NCBI RefSeq assembly: GCF_001646945.1
Contig: NZ_LUTV01000011.1
Location: forward strand, 4,049-68,048
DNA: 64,000 nucleotides
Source of the DNA: Endozoicomonas ascidiicola
GTDB lineage: Bacteria > Pseudomonadota > Gammaproteobacteria > Pseudomonadales > Endozoicomonadaceae
Reading direction: 5' to 3'
Position 1 is the first letter of the stretch. The number at the start of each line of letters is the position of its first letter. The notes under the pieces are model-generated. The model worked only from the letters and a program-made list of their open reading frames with translations. It searched no databases and was not told where the DNA came from. The position numbers and the translations under genes are program-made. Below are positions 46,160-56,503 of the stretch, piece by piece.

Positions 46160-46367
46160 CTGTGCCTCACTTCCTGATTGTCGTTATTGTTGAATTAGGA
46201 ACATGAAACCCTCAGAGGATAGCCAAGCTTATAGCTAGTCCAAATGCAGGGTATATTCGGCACGATAGTATAGAAATAGGTGGATAATGCCAATCAGCAG
46301 GGGTTATGACGGGTATTTTCAATATGAATAAGAGCGCGTTAAGTAGAAGTAGCCCGCTCTTACGAAA

Positions 46368-49300
46368 TTATGATGTCATTTGCTGATAGTACTCTGTCAA
46401 TTGTCTTTTCCACTGAAGATCAACTTCCTCTGCAATATCATCTGCTTTCCCCTGCCTGTTTTGTAAGCCAAAAAAGCTGAGAACAGCAACATCGCTGGCA
46501 ATCTCCTGCTCTAAATCCTGATCCAGTTCAGGATACTTCATATCATCAGGTTGCGTATCGATAACACGTTGATACACCTGTTGACATATACTCATTTGCC
46601 TCTTCATTTCATGGTTAGAAGCAACACGTCCAGAAACGCTTTCCGTTGGAAATTCCTGCATTGACTCCCATACAAACAATGCAAACATTCGCTTATCCAA
46701 CGTTGAGATCTGGCAATTCTCAAGACTGCTGTTCATATCGATAATAAATCGAATGTAGTGGTTCTCTTTGAGAGCTTTGTCATTTTTTATTGTCGCTGTG
46801 GAAGTCAGTCGTGCTTTTTTTACATTTTCAGAGTAACTATTCTCATTATTTGAGGAGTACCGCCCGTGCTGACGCAGCTCACTTAATAACTCCTGATAAC
46901 AATGCTTACGAACCCTTTCCGAAGTTAGAGGATCTGGTTTGAATGGCCGCAAATCCTTGATGGATTGCCACGAGCTTTTTTTCTGCTTAATCAGCAGACA
47001 ACGCGAGATCATGTGCCCATCGTGCTGCTTACTAATAAATTTGAGCGCATTGACCGCCAGTACATTCAACATACTTCTTATGAAATGAATCCCCAATTCA
47101 TTCTCTGGCTGCATTTCACCTTCAATCGCTGTAAAAAAATGCTGCTTATGAATTGCACCGGCAGCATGTACATCGCTTCCCTTCAGGCATACACCTGAAT
47201 CGTCCGTCAGATCGAAGACATTTGCATATCTTTCATGTTCTGGTCCAATTTGAGAATGGTAAACATCCTGAAGATAGCTTTCGATAAACGGTTGAGGAAG
47301 CGTATCCAGCAAATATTTAAAATGACTTGATAAGTCGTAGTGTGTCAAAAGAATAATGTTCAGCTTATCTGCATCAGTCCAGAATTTGGATACTGTGGTA
47401 TCGTCCGTATGGCTCTTCAAGAAATCGACTACATCCTGCAATAAATCAGGAATGAGCTCATAGGCACTTTGCAGAAAATCAATATTAACTTGGTGGCTCT
47501 CATTTATGATTGATTCATCACTGGATGAATCAATCATTCGCCCTGCATCTGCTTTATAGCTGGGAACCATAGTTCGATTATTTTTCCAATGCAGGAAGAT
47601 GTTGGCCAGTTCCATTTGTCCATAGATAGCATTGCCAAGCGTATTAAAACTATTAGCGATGCGAGCCTTTTCATCAAAAAGCGAAGCATTCACAACACTA
47701 TTGATCGTTTTACGAGTTTTTGCTGATGCCCAAGACTGACTATCCTGCTGCCCCTGATTATTTTGATAAAACCAATTGCTTAATTTTCCAGCTAGATGTT
47801 CACTCCAGGAAGTGTTTTCAAGAGGTGATGAAATAGTGCATTGCTTGCTACTATGGTTGCATACCATAGAATTGGCATCATAAGTGGAATAGTATTTTCC
47901 ATCTTTTCCAAGGTTTACTCCAAAACCATCAGGCAGTTTACCATGATTTTTTTCATACAATGCCAATACCTGATTCCACGACTGAGCTTTTGTACCGGGC
48001 ATGGTTAACGGATGTAAATCACCCTGTCCCATTACTGCAGTATCTTTATTCCAACGGTCCAGGGCTCTGCCGCCCAATTCGTGAACCGAGTTCAACGCTA
48101 TTTTTCGTTTAAGCCCTCTTCTATTTGGTTTCTCCTGGGTCAGTTCGTGACGAGCTGGTCTGCTGATACCCTCACAGGGTGCTTTCTGATTCCCGCTGAT
48201 TAATTGGCAGGCTTTTTCATCATTGCTTCGAAAGGAAACTGCGACTTGCCCTGGCTTGCAAGCCGCCATATCTTTATTACAGCTGCCAAGAACACTGGTT
48301 TCTATTGTAACTTTACTGATATCAGATCTGTTTGGCTGGCCTGCCTGATGCTGGGTACTGTCAGCATACTGATTCCACAGTTGCCCGCCCATTTTGATCA
48401 GCACAGTTCCACCCAATATCATTTTACGGGGTATTTCAGCAGCTTTAGCACATAGATACGCCATATGGTTAAAGGGGGAACCAAGCCGCATTGCAGAGTT
48501 TCTGTCAAATTCATCCCCCACACTTAATAAACGTCTACCAGGCATGGTTTGCCTTTCTGGTGTTAATGTCGTGTTTGCCACTCCACCCTCATCCACAATG
48601 GCTTGAATGGACAGTTGGCTTGTTACAAACGCTTCAAAGACAGACCGTGGAAGAGCAAGAGAATTTTTAAGCAGGTGGATCAAATCCTCCTTTTTCAATA
48701 GTTTTGAAGATTGTTCACAGAGCATGATTAATCGAACCAATTTATCCAGACCATGCTGACTTTCTTCAGCCAATCCAACTTCTCTGCAAGGCTGATATTG
48801 CCCATGGTTTAGCTGGTATTGAGTTACTAATATCTGATAATTCTCAGCATCGCCCTGGGTCAGGTCGTCTGGCCCAATGCTGCCTTCATCATCTTCACTA
48901 CCAGTAACATCCAGTAACTGCCCCAGGATCACTTTCCAGTATTCACCATAACGGCTGGCGACAGAAATAGAACTATCAAGGCGCTCTTTGACAGTTTCTA
49001 GTGATACCAGGTGATTTGAAGTCAAGCATTCCTGAACATTTTCAGTTACAGCTGAGCTGATTGGTGTGATAACAAAAGTTTGCTTCGCATGCCCACGGTT
49101 TGCCTGAATAACATAACGCCCTGGCGGCAGTTGACCATGGACTCGGACACTGCCCGGTGGTTGGCTAATGTGTTCCGCAGGTATTGTGGTTATTACCCCC
49201 CCCCGATCATGCCCATCAGCAGTAAATAATCGCTTCAAGATTTTGAATACACCTTTGCTTGGATCGACCGGTTCCCGAAGGTGCAGCACTTGCTTTCGCT

Positions 49301-52300
49301 GGAAAAAATCATGATTCAAGCGAGCCAAATATCTGTATCCAGCACTAATTACTTCGCCGTCTTCATCCACTGGATAAAAGTAAAGCATGTAATACGTATG
49401 CGCACTAGAGCTGTACCGACTCATCTGCTTCAGATAAGCGTCTGAAAAAATGATTTTCCGCCTGTTTGGAATTATCTGTAATTCAGGTGAGTTAGATGAG
49501 TATGTTTCAGTTTCTCCTGTCTCATGATTAACGACCTTCTGCAAACTGATAGTAGTCTCCGAATTATGCCACGGAAGCATAGCATCGATGCCGACAATAC
49601 AGGGGGCATCATCACAGGTATCAATGGCCTGAAACTGATGCTCAGATGAACTGAGAAAAGCGCCTTGTTTCACTATCTGGCCATCTGGCCCAATAACCGG
49701 GCGTTCTGTTGGCGTCATCGGCGTTCTGTTGCCAGAATCCATAATCGGAATGAGTCGACTCTCTCCAGTAATCTGTTGAAGTGCTAGCCGATAAACGTGT
49801 TTTCGCATCTCAGAAGAATAGTGTCGCCAGGCCCTTGGAGTATGAGGGTGATCAATGTCACCATTAAGTGATGACAGAAGTGCGCCAACAGATATCTGGC
49901 GTAGAATCAGCACATGTTCATTCGAGCCCGATACTTCATAATAAGTAAATGTCTGACTGTCGAGAAAGTCCTGATTTTCAGCCGTGCGGGTAGTTTGAAT
50001 TTGCTCAAAAGTCAACGTTGGCACAACATCATCATAGGTACTGTGAAAGCTTTCTATATTTTTATCAGCTGCGTCATGACGGGCATGTCGACAAGTACCG
50101 AGAATATCTGGAACTGTTACAACGGAAGATTCAAAAGCATGTATCGACGGAGCTGAACTAGCCTCTTCATCGGTCGCTTCATAAAGGTTGACTGCCGGGG
50201 ATGACTCACTGCTTTTAAACTCAACATCCGGATACAAGTGAAGAATATCGACTAATACCTTACCTGTATTTGTTGTGTAAACACGAAGATTCTGCTGCTG
50301 AGCCTGAGCTTTTTCAGTACCTTCTACTGGCAGGTTTTCACGTTCCAACCCTATATAGGCAGGCTTAACCCGTTTTCGATATTCAGGGTCAAGAAACTCG
50401 TAGATTGATGTCACCTCATCACGATACCCTTCATCGCCCTCTTTTAACATGAAACCACTGAACTGATTTCGTGCTTCCTGCCAATTCAAAGTGCCATTAT
50501 GTGCTGCATACAAGGCTGTTGTTTTAAAGAATTCATGTGTTGCTGCTTCCTGACGTTTTGCCTCAAAGACAAATGAGGTGATGGGCTGCTCCAGTGCTGA
50601 ATAAATAGGCTCAACCTTGGCACGGCTTTCGGCCTCCTTGGCTGCCTTCAAACCTGGAAACTCCCTGTTAAGTTTCGCTCGTTCCTGCATTCTTTTACGA
50701 AATTTCTGCTGAGGGCTTAACCCCTGCCATGGGTAGCGTTTATTGTTGATTTTCCTTAGCTCTTCCTGACGATCCAGTGTTTCGAATATATATTTCTGAT
50801 TGATCGTATTGATCGCCCGGAAAGCCAGTGCCATTTTTTTATGCTTGGTGTTTAAAGTATCTAACACTGAAGAGGTAATCCCAAAATATGTCCCGGAAGC
50901 CAATACCTCTTGTGATTGCCCCTCCGCATTCTTGGTGATGACATAAAAATCCACTCGTCCCTTTGTCGTTTCACCCTGCAACAGTTGGTCAAATGCTTCC
51001 TGCTCTGAGTCGGTAGATACGGGCATATCTATTTTTTTATAAGAGGCTCGATACAGCACTGTGCCATCTGGAAAATCAAAACGTGCGTGCCCAACTCCCA
51101 GCGTCGGATCGGAAGCAATATCGTGCAACGCCTCAAACGCTTGTAACCCGGGTAGAGGAGACGCCGGCACTGCCATCCAGGGTACAAATCGATCTTTTAT
51201 TTCATGGAGTCGTTCCAGGGCGAGCTCGGGAGCAATTTTTTGCCAGGCCATGGCAGCAGGAAAGAAGAGGGAAAGATAACTCATTATGTCATCCACCGTA
51301 GTCAGCCCCTGCTCATAAGTCTCTTGCTCCATCCACTTACCAATGTCCTGAGCAAACTGGAGGCCGATGGTGACGCCATAGGTAATTGGCAAAGCAGCAT
51401 TCGAGCATGCCCCCAGTAACCTCACAGCTACTTTAGGAAAGAACTGGAGAGCCCTGATCAGGCTGGCAGAACTGTACCCGGGGTTTATCCAGTTTATTCT
51501 GGTGCTTGGCAACAGCCTTGCTATTGGTGATGTCGCAGGAAACACTCTCGACGTTCCGGTCCAACGGAGATTTTTCAGTATCTTCAGTTCAGACCTTGCT
51601 GCCCTGAAACCTGCAGAGGCAGCAACGGTTTCTATGCCGGGAAGGTCTTCGAAAATAACTTCTGGATCAACAAAATCAGCTTCATCAGCCGCGTTTTCTG
51701 TTTCAGTATTAGTACCTTCTTCGTCTTCAGGTCTTCTGGAACAACCTCCATCAATGCTTTTCTTACAACGAATTTTCACCTTCTGACCACCAGCTTCAGA
51801 GTCCTCAACCTCTTCTGCCTCTGTGTTTGGAATAAGTGGGTGGTTCGGTACATCTGGAAAATCAGGCATTTCAATATCTTCAGACTGCGGGTTGGCCTCA
51901 GGCTGGGAAACTGGCTCAGGATTTACAGGATCAATTCCCAATTCTTCAAGGACGGCATTCACCTCTTCATCAGTCACTTCTTCATCAACCAGAACGCCTC
52001 TGCCCGCGCCTGAATCACCCGCACTGGATATACGACTACTTACCGATTTATAGATACCTGTCACTGCAGCACCAAGAAGCCCGGCTCCTCCCAATGAACC
52101 CAGTACAATTTCTGTGGTGGATGAAGTGCTGGAGGAGGGTTTAGTAGCGAAGTAATCATTCATCCGGACCAACAGTGGTTTAATGACCGGATCATTCATG
52201 ATCCCGGCAAATATCGGATTAACCTCCGGACTCAACAACAAAGATTCCGAACTCATATCCAAAACCTTTTTTATCCCGTATCTGGCGATTATTTTAGCTT

Positions 52301-55300
52301 CATCCGTTAAGGTAATACCTTCAGAACTACTGACGCCAGCCGGGAGATGCCCGGTCAGAGAGAAGAATAATGAACCAAAATTACGAAGCTCATTCATCAG
52401 AGCCTGTTCGGCCTGTAATTGTGTTTGATCACTGCTTGTTGCCGAAGACTGTTTTTTAAAGCCTGAAAGCCAAGAGGGTAAAGATTTTTTTTCCGCAAGA
52501 ACACCTAGGAGATTCTTCTGCATCTGAAGTTGTTCATCGGCACTGAGTGCTTTCTTACTTCCTGTTGATGCCGAGTCGGAAACAGAAAGCTTTTCATGAT
52601 TGGTGTCAAGTCGACTTTTGAACTTCTTTACTTGCTTTTTAAAGGTTTTTATTAAACTAGAAAAACGGGATGATCCAATCTTGTTTTCAGGCAAGTCCAT
52701 CATTGACACTGAAAGTTCTGTAACACTTTCCAGAAACTGAGCATCAAACCCGTTAATGAACTGCTGGTCAGCCAGCTTTTCGATGACATTAAATACGCGT
52801 GAAAACTCATTAATAACATTCTTTACCAACATAATAACTGATTTATCAGGCAAAGCGCCCGTGGTCTCACATTCATTTATTGCAGTCAATATTTCACGAA
52901 CTTGATAATCCAGAGGATCACTGGAAGAGACTTTCTCCGGATTAGGAACCTGTTTCTTTTTTGCGATATTAGTAAATGCATTATAGATTCTATTATCTTT
53001 TAGTTTACTAAATAGCTGCCTGTAATTTTCGAGTCTTCGTTTCTGCTCAAGAACAGGCACTGTATCGAAAGGCGCTCTGGCTATATCAGCTAAAGAAAGA
53101 GGGTTGGATGGGAGTATCTGTAAACGACTAATCCTTGATATTATCTCAGGAGTCAGCTGTATAATATTGAATTCCTGAGGGTGAGGATTTTCTAAATCAC
53201 CTGTCTCTAATTTATCTAGTCTATCACCTACATGCACATCAAACAAATGTGCATGTGTTAGCAGAAATTCCAAACTATCTCCTGTCAGCGAAGTAATCCC
53301 TGAGTTTGAATCTTCAAAACACAAAGTTACACTACCATCGGCATTTTCTGTGACAGAGCCGATAGTTTCGTGCCCAGCATCTCCATAGTCTAAATGAATC
53401 ATAAACGTTAATTGACTGATACTGCGCCCTGATTCAAGCGCTATACGTTTTGCTATTTTGTATTCCTTGAGCATGTGTCGCCCAAACCCAGAGGTGCTCA
53501 TATCAGAAGTATTAATATTAACTGAAGGTAAATCTGAAATATCAGAATGTATTTCGTAGATATCTTCTTGCAATTTCTTTAAGAAATAGCTCTGAATATC
53601 AAAACCCTCTTTTACTAAAAGGTTTTGAACCCTTGATATACTATTAGATAATAAAATCCGACCTTCCGTATCAGTACTTTCAAGCATCATGTTGTGTTCC
53701 ATTATTCCTAACCGAGAAATCAACTGAAGAATATTTGCAGTCGATAAAATTGGCTGCGTTTGAAAACTACCTATTTCAATAGCAGAGAATACATTTTTGT
53801 AATAATTTAGGTTTCCAGCGATTGCTTGAAGCAAAGCGGTAGCAAAACAATTCCCATCAGCATCTTTCTTTAGCTCAGAAAAATAAAATGGATTCCCCAT
53901 TATAACAAGATTATATAGATTAGACGCATCGATGGAATTAATTTCCGTAACCACACTAAAGCTATCATCAAGCATGCTGGTCAATTGAAACTCACTTTCC
54001 ATTGATTCCTTCTGAAATTTCTGTAGTGCTTTTATAGGGTTTGATGCCATATATGAAACCATTAACATCATGCTGGATACACAGGATTTTTGACCAGCTT
54101 GATAATAGTCATTACGTGAAAAGCACTCTTTTGTATTTGAAAGAAGGTTATTTTGAGTCTGTATATTAAATTTTTTCGCTTCTATTGCTTCACTCAGAGC
54201 CTGATCATCGACATCCCATTGATGTTCAGAATCATCATTATTACCTCGAAGCTTATTTAAAAAATGCGTTAAATAATCTTGATAGCCTCTGCAATAATCT
54301 GAAAAACCATTGGAATAAGGCTGTTGAAGCAATTTATCCATAGATGCTTCGATTGTACTTTCTAGTTGCTGCTGATCGTCTTCAATACTTCGTTTTTTTC
54401 TACCCCCTGATGTTTCCAAAGGGGCAAGACTTGATACGCTATTGTTAATATATTCAAGCAACTGCTGATACCCGGCTGAAGCATTATCCTCGTTTATACT
54501 CGCCAGACCTTTTTTGTAATTTCCTATTAATACTCTTAAAGTCGAGAGTTTAAGATAAGCTTTTATTATCGGAAGCGTATTAAGCAAATCATTAATCTCA
54601 TTTTCAGAAACATTGGTAATTATATCCCTGTTGTTTTTTATATAGTTATCTACTTGAACAGCCCAGCGTTGATTCACTACGCTATTTAACAAATCATCAA
54701 TAGCTTGGCGTTCTGCTACTATCATCATCACATTATGCGATGGTGTTGCTGATGTGGTTAGATTTGCGTGTAGATGAGCTTCATTAACAATCTGGGTAGT
54801 CCGATCAATATTTCGCTGCATCATAGAGACCTGATTCAAGCTTCTATCTACACTCTTCAAGTTGGGTAATAAAGCAACGATCTCCTCGCCTTCACTTGAA
54901 GGCAAATCTTCGTTAGTGACTGAAGCTACCTCAGGAGAAATTCCTAACTGCGAGCAGCCCAATTCATAAGCATTGATCAGAGCGATCATATGAGATTGCG
55001 AATCCGCAAGTGTTTCCCGTTGTCCATTGCTGGTTTTACAAGGTCTTGAATAGGACCGGCTGGAGAGCATGCGACTATGTACAGCTATTCGTTGTTCCAG
55101 AGCCTGCCCCACCTTGATAAGGTCGCTCAATATGCCTGCACTGTCTGCGTTCGCCTGAGTCAGGCTCGCTAAAAACCCTTTTCTACTATCAGTCGCTAAA
55201 TCAATGGCTTTCAGATAGCTCTGCAAAGATCTAAGCTTATCAGTAACAGGGCTTGTAGAAGGTTGTGCATTCTCAATCTGAAAACGCTGAGGAATCTGAA

Positions 55301-55973
55301 AGTTCTTAAGATCTTTACAAAATGGACTGGTCGTTTTTTTTCCGCTGACATTCGATGTATCGGTACTGGCGTCAGGCAACTGTCGGGTTATTTTCCGCTG
55401 GGCTTGTGCGGATTGTTGCTGCAACTGGTGAACCGTTGCAAGTTCATTATTTTTTTCGGCGGTAGAACTGTTAGCCGATCTTACTGACCTTGTTCGTGTG
55501 TTCTCCGGCACAACACCATTGCAGCGCTTTAACTGCCTGCTGAGTGCAACCAGTGTGCATTTTTGGGATTTATCACTTTTGTTATACGCGCGACCTTTAC
55601 GAGTCCGGCAGGGTTTATGTCGATGCCCCTCCATAAGCTTTGTTTTTCTATCAAACAGTGCTGCATCTATTTTTTTGATGGCTGCACTGCACTTTTTCAA
55701 AGCCTTGTTGTTACTTGATAAGTTACCATTATTAACGACAGTTAATGTGTTGCTGATTCTATCGGTCGCGCTATGATAGCGTTTCTCAACCTTATGAGCT
55801 GATGCACGAGTGCATTTTCGGGCTCGTAACCCATGAATTAACTGGCAGTGCTTGCTTAATTTAACGTTTCTCCGTGACGCTCCCAGTCTTTTTGCCTTAC
55901 CGGACTGCTCCTGTTGAAGGCTGATCGATGATGAAAGTACAGGATTTAGTCCAGCTGCAGATGTTGTTAGCAT
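46368..55973 (-). CDS. Giant 3,201-residue protein with a candidate YopT/C58-like cysteine protease domain
   Basis: A single uninterrupted frame of 9.6 kb. The N-terminal ~250 residues are Ser/Thr/Lys-rich and look disordered, without a classical signal peptide. A basic RKKRS site lies near residue 523. A papain-like block has Cys-709 in DADGNCFATALL, His-868 in GDAGHETIGSV and Asp-888/Asn-890 in FEDSNSG, which parallels the FFDPNFG-type Asp-Asn motif of YopT/C58 peptidases. A Gly/Ala-rich hydrophobic segment lies at ~1288-1308, an acidic region at ~1320-1450, and a longer hydrophobic region at ~1503-1543. The C-terminal half is not recognised. The size recalls lymphostatin (LifA/Efa1), which also has a C58 domain, but similarity elsewhere was not seen. 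A secreted host-directed toxin or effector is inferred. A weak hairpin (AAGAGCG/CGCTCTT, about 46330-46357) follows the gene. Confidence 0.75.
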   Translation of the reverse strand: MLTTSAAGLNPVLSSSISLQQEQSGKAKRLGASRRNVKLSKHCQLIHGLRARKCTRASAHKVEKRYHSATDRISNTLTVVNNGNLSSNNKALKKCSAAIKKIDAALFDRKTKLMEGHRHKPCRTRKGRAYNKSDKSQKCTLVALSRQLKRCNGVVPENTRTRSVRSANSSTAEKNNELATVHQLQQQSAQAQRKITRQLPDASTDTSNVSGKKTTSPFCKDLKNFQIPQRFQIENAQPSTSPVTDKLRSLQSYLKAIDLATDSRKGFLASLTQANADSAGILSDLIKVGQALEQRIAVHSRMLSSRSYSRPCKTSNGQRETLADSQSHMIALINAYELGCSQLGISPEVASVTNEDLPSSEGEEIVALLPNLKSVDRSLNQVSMMQRNIDRTTQIVNEAHLHANLTTSATPSHNVMMIVAERQAIDDLLNSVVNQRWAVQVDNYIKNNRDIITNVSENEINDLLNTLPIIKAYLKLSTLRVLIGNYKKGLASINEDNASAGYQQLLEYINNSVSSLAPLETSGGRKKRSIEDDQQQLESTIEASMDKLLQQPYSNGFSDYCRGYQDYLTHFLNKLRGNNDDSEHQWDVDDQALSEAIEAKKFNIQTQNNLLSNTKECFSRNDYYQAGQKSCVSSMMLMVSYMASNPIKALQKFQKESMESEFQLTSMLDDSFSVVTEINSIDASNLYNLVIMGNPFYFSELKKDADGNCFATALLQAIAGNLNYYKNVFSAIEIGSFQTQPILSTANILQLISRLGIMEHNMMLESTDTEGRILLSNSISRVQNLLVKEGFDIQSYFLKKLQEDIYEIHSDISDLPSVNINTSDMSTSGFGRHMLKEYKIAKRIALESGRSISQLTFMIHLDYGDAGHETIGSVTENADGSVTLCFEDSNSGITSLTGDSLEFLLTHAHLFDVHVGDRLDKLETGDLENPHPQEFNIIQLTPEIISRISRLQILPSNPLSLADIARAPFDTVPVLEQKRRLENYRQLFSKLKDNRIYNAFTNIAKKKQVPNPEKVSSSDPLDYQVREILTAINECETTGALPDKSVIMLVKNVINEFSRVFNVIEKLADQQFINGFDAQFLESVTELSVSMMDLPENKIGSSRFSSLIKTFKKQVKKFKSRLDTNHEKLSVSDSASTGSKKALSADEQLQMQKNLLGVLAEKKSLPSWLSGFKKQSSATSSDQTQLQAEQALMNELRNFGSLFFSLTGHLPAGVSSSEGITLTDEAKIIARYGIKKVLDMSSESLLLSPEVNPIFAGIMNDPVIKPLLVRMNDYFATKPSSSTSSTTEIVLGSLGGAGLLGAAVTGIYKSVSSRISSAGDSGAGRGVLVDEEVTDEEVNAVLEELGIDPVNPEPVSQPEANPQSEDIEMPDFPDVPNHPLIPNTEAEEVEDSEAGGQKVKIRCKKSIDGGCSRRPEDEEGTNTETENAADEADFVDPEVIFEDLPGIETVAASAGFRAARSELKILKNLRWTGTSRVFPATSPIARLLPSTRINWINPGYSSASLIRALQFFPKVAVRLLGACSNAALPITYGVTIGLQFAQDIGKWMEQETYEQGLTTVDDIMSYLSLFFPAAMAWQKIAPELALERLHEIKDRFVPWMAVPASPLPGLQAFEALHDIASDPTLGVGHARFDFPDGTVLYRASYKKIDMPVSTDSEQEAFDQLLQGETTKGRVDFYVITKNAEGQSQEVLASGTYFGITSSVLDTLNTKHKKMALAFRAINTINQKYIFETLDRQEELRKINNKRYPWQGLSPQQKFRKRMQERAKLNREFPGLKAAKEAESRAKVEPIYSALEQPITSFVFEAKRQEAATHEFFKTTALYAAHNGTLNWQEARNQFSGFMLKEGDEGYRDEVTSIYEFLDPEYRKRVKPAYIGLERENLPVEGTEKAQAQQQNLRVYTTNTGKVLVDILHLYPDVEFKSSESSPAVNLYEATDEEASSAPSIHAFESSVVTVPDILGTCRHARHDAADKNIESFHSTYDDVVPTLTFEQIQTTRTAENQDFLDSQTFTYYEVSGSNEHVLILRQISVGALLSSLNGDIDHPHTPRAWRHYSSEMRKHVYRLALQQITGESRLIPIMDSGNRTPMTPTERPVIGPDGQIVKQGAFLSSSEHQFQAIDTCDDAPCIVGIDAMLPWHNSETTISLQKVVNHETGETETYSSNSPELQIIPNRRKIIFSDAYLKQMSRYSSSAHTYYMLYFYPVDEDGEVISAGYRYLARLNHDFFQRKQVLHLREPVDPSKGVFKILKRLFTADGHDRGGVITTIPAEHISQPPGSVRVHGQLPPGRYVIQANRGHAKQTFVITPISSAVTENVQECLTSNHLVSLETVKERLDSSISVASRYGEYWKVILGQLLDVTGSEDDEGSIGPDDLTQGDAENYQILVTQYQLNHGQYQPCREVGLAEESQHGLDKLVRLIMLCEQSSKLLKKEDLIHLLKNSLALPRSVFEAFVTSQLSIQAIVDEGGVANTTLTPERQTMPGRRLLSVGDEFDRNSAMRLGSPFNHMAYLCAKAAEIPRKMILGGTVLIKMGGQLWNQYADSTQHQAGQPNRSDISKVTIETSVLGSCNKDMAACKPGQVAVSFRSNDEKACQLISGNQKAPCEGISRPARHELTQEKPNRRGLKRKIALNSVHELGGRALDRWNKDTAVMGQGDLHPLTMPGTKAQSWNQVLALYEKNHGKLPDGFGVNLGKDGKYYSTYDANSMVCNHSSKQCTISSPLENTSWSEHLAGKLSNWFYQNNQGQQDSQSWASAKTRKTINSVVNASLFDEKARIANSFNTLGNAIYGQMELANIFLHWKNNRTMVPSYKADAGRMIDSSSDESIINESHQVNIDFLQSAYELIPDLLQDVVDFLKSHTDDTTVSKFWTDADKLNIILLTHYDLSSHFKYLLDTLPQPFIESYLQDVYHSQIGPEHERYANVFDLTDDSGVCLKGSDVHAAGAIHKQHFFTAIEGEMQPENELGIHFIRSMLNVLAVNALKFISKQHDGHMISRCLLIKQKKSSWQSIKDLRPFKPDPLTSERVRKHCYQELLSELRQHGRYSSNNENSYSENVKKARLTSTATIKNDKALKENHYIRFIIDMNSSLENCQISTLDKRMFALFVWESMQEFPTESVSGRVASNHEMKRQMSICQQVYQRVIDTQPDDMKYPELDQDLEQEIASDVAVLSFFGLQNRQGKADDIAEEVDLQWKRQLTEYYQQMTS

Positions 55974-56134
55974 AATGATTTCTCTCTACCTGTTACAGGC
56001 TTCTCGCTTACCTGATTCAGTCAAGTTACGCAATAGCTAAACAGTAGTAGGAATAGGAAACCAGAATAGAAGTTAGCGTTATAAAAATATTTGTTTTAGT
56101 TGAGATGGCTGTTTATCGTCAGAATCACTGTCCA

Positions 56135-56168
56135 TAAAAAAACCACTTTTTGAGAGTGGTTTTTTTTG
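56135..56168 (-). terminator. Rho-independent terminator upstream of the giant gene
   Basis: AAAACCACT and AGTGGTTTT pair around TTTTGAG, with A and T runs outside. It lies 28 bp past the stop of the small minus-strand gene at 56196 and before the giant gene, so the giant gene most likely has its own promoter in 55974-56134. Confidence 0.85.
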
Positions 56169-56195
56169 GTGTGTTGGTGAAGGATTGTGAGGTTT

Positions 56196-56327
56196 TCAGT
56201 CTTCCAGAAGCCTTTCACTTTGCTGTTCAGAAATCAGCATGTAATAGGACTCTGCCATAAATTCTTTGCACTCTTCAGCTACGTCGTAAAGTGCGTGTTC
56301 GGTATCAAGATCACTCAGCCAGTCCAT
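56196..56327 (-). CDS. Small acidic protein of 43 residues
   Basis: The ATG at 56327 has AAGGAG seven bases upstream, and the frame runs MDWLSDLDTEHALYDVAEEC to a TGA at 56196. The peptide is acidic and probably helical, ending in SERLLED. A terminator follows directly, giving a complete transcription unit. No family is recognised. It sits just upstream of the giant gene and could be a small regulator or secretion chaperone-like partner, but nothing beyond position supports that. Confidence 0.6.
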   Translation of the reverse strand: MDWLSDLDTEHALYDVAEECKEFMAESYYMLISEQQSERLLED

Positions 56328-56503
56328 GTTCTTCTCCTTCAATCCCACTGATTTTTGTATTTCTTTATTTGCTCAAAAAGCGTTGAGAGCCAGCCAGACA
56401 TCTCATCAGTCACTTCTCAGTAACGTGGAGAAAGTAGAACATATGTTCACATCGATTAACAGATATATTTATCGCAAATGTTAACCGATGTGAGATCGTG
56501 TGA

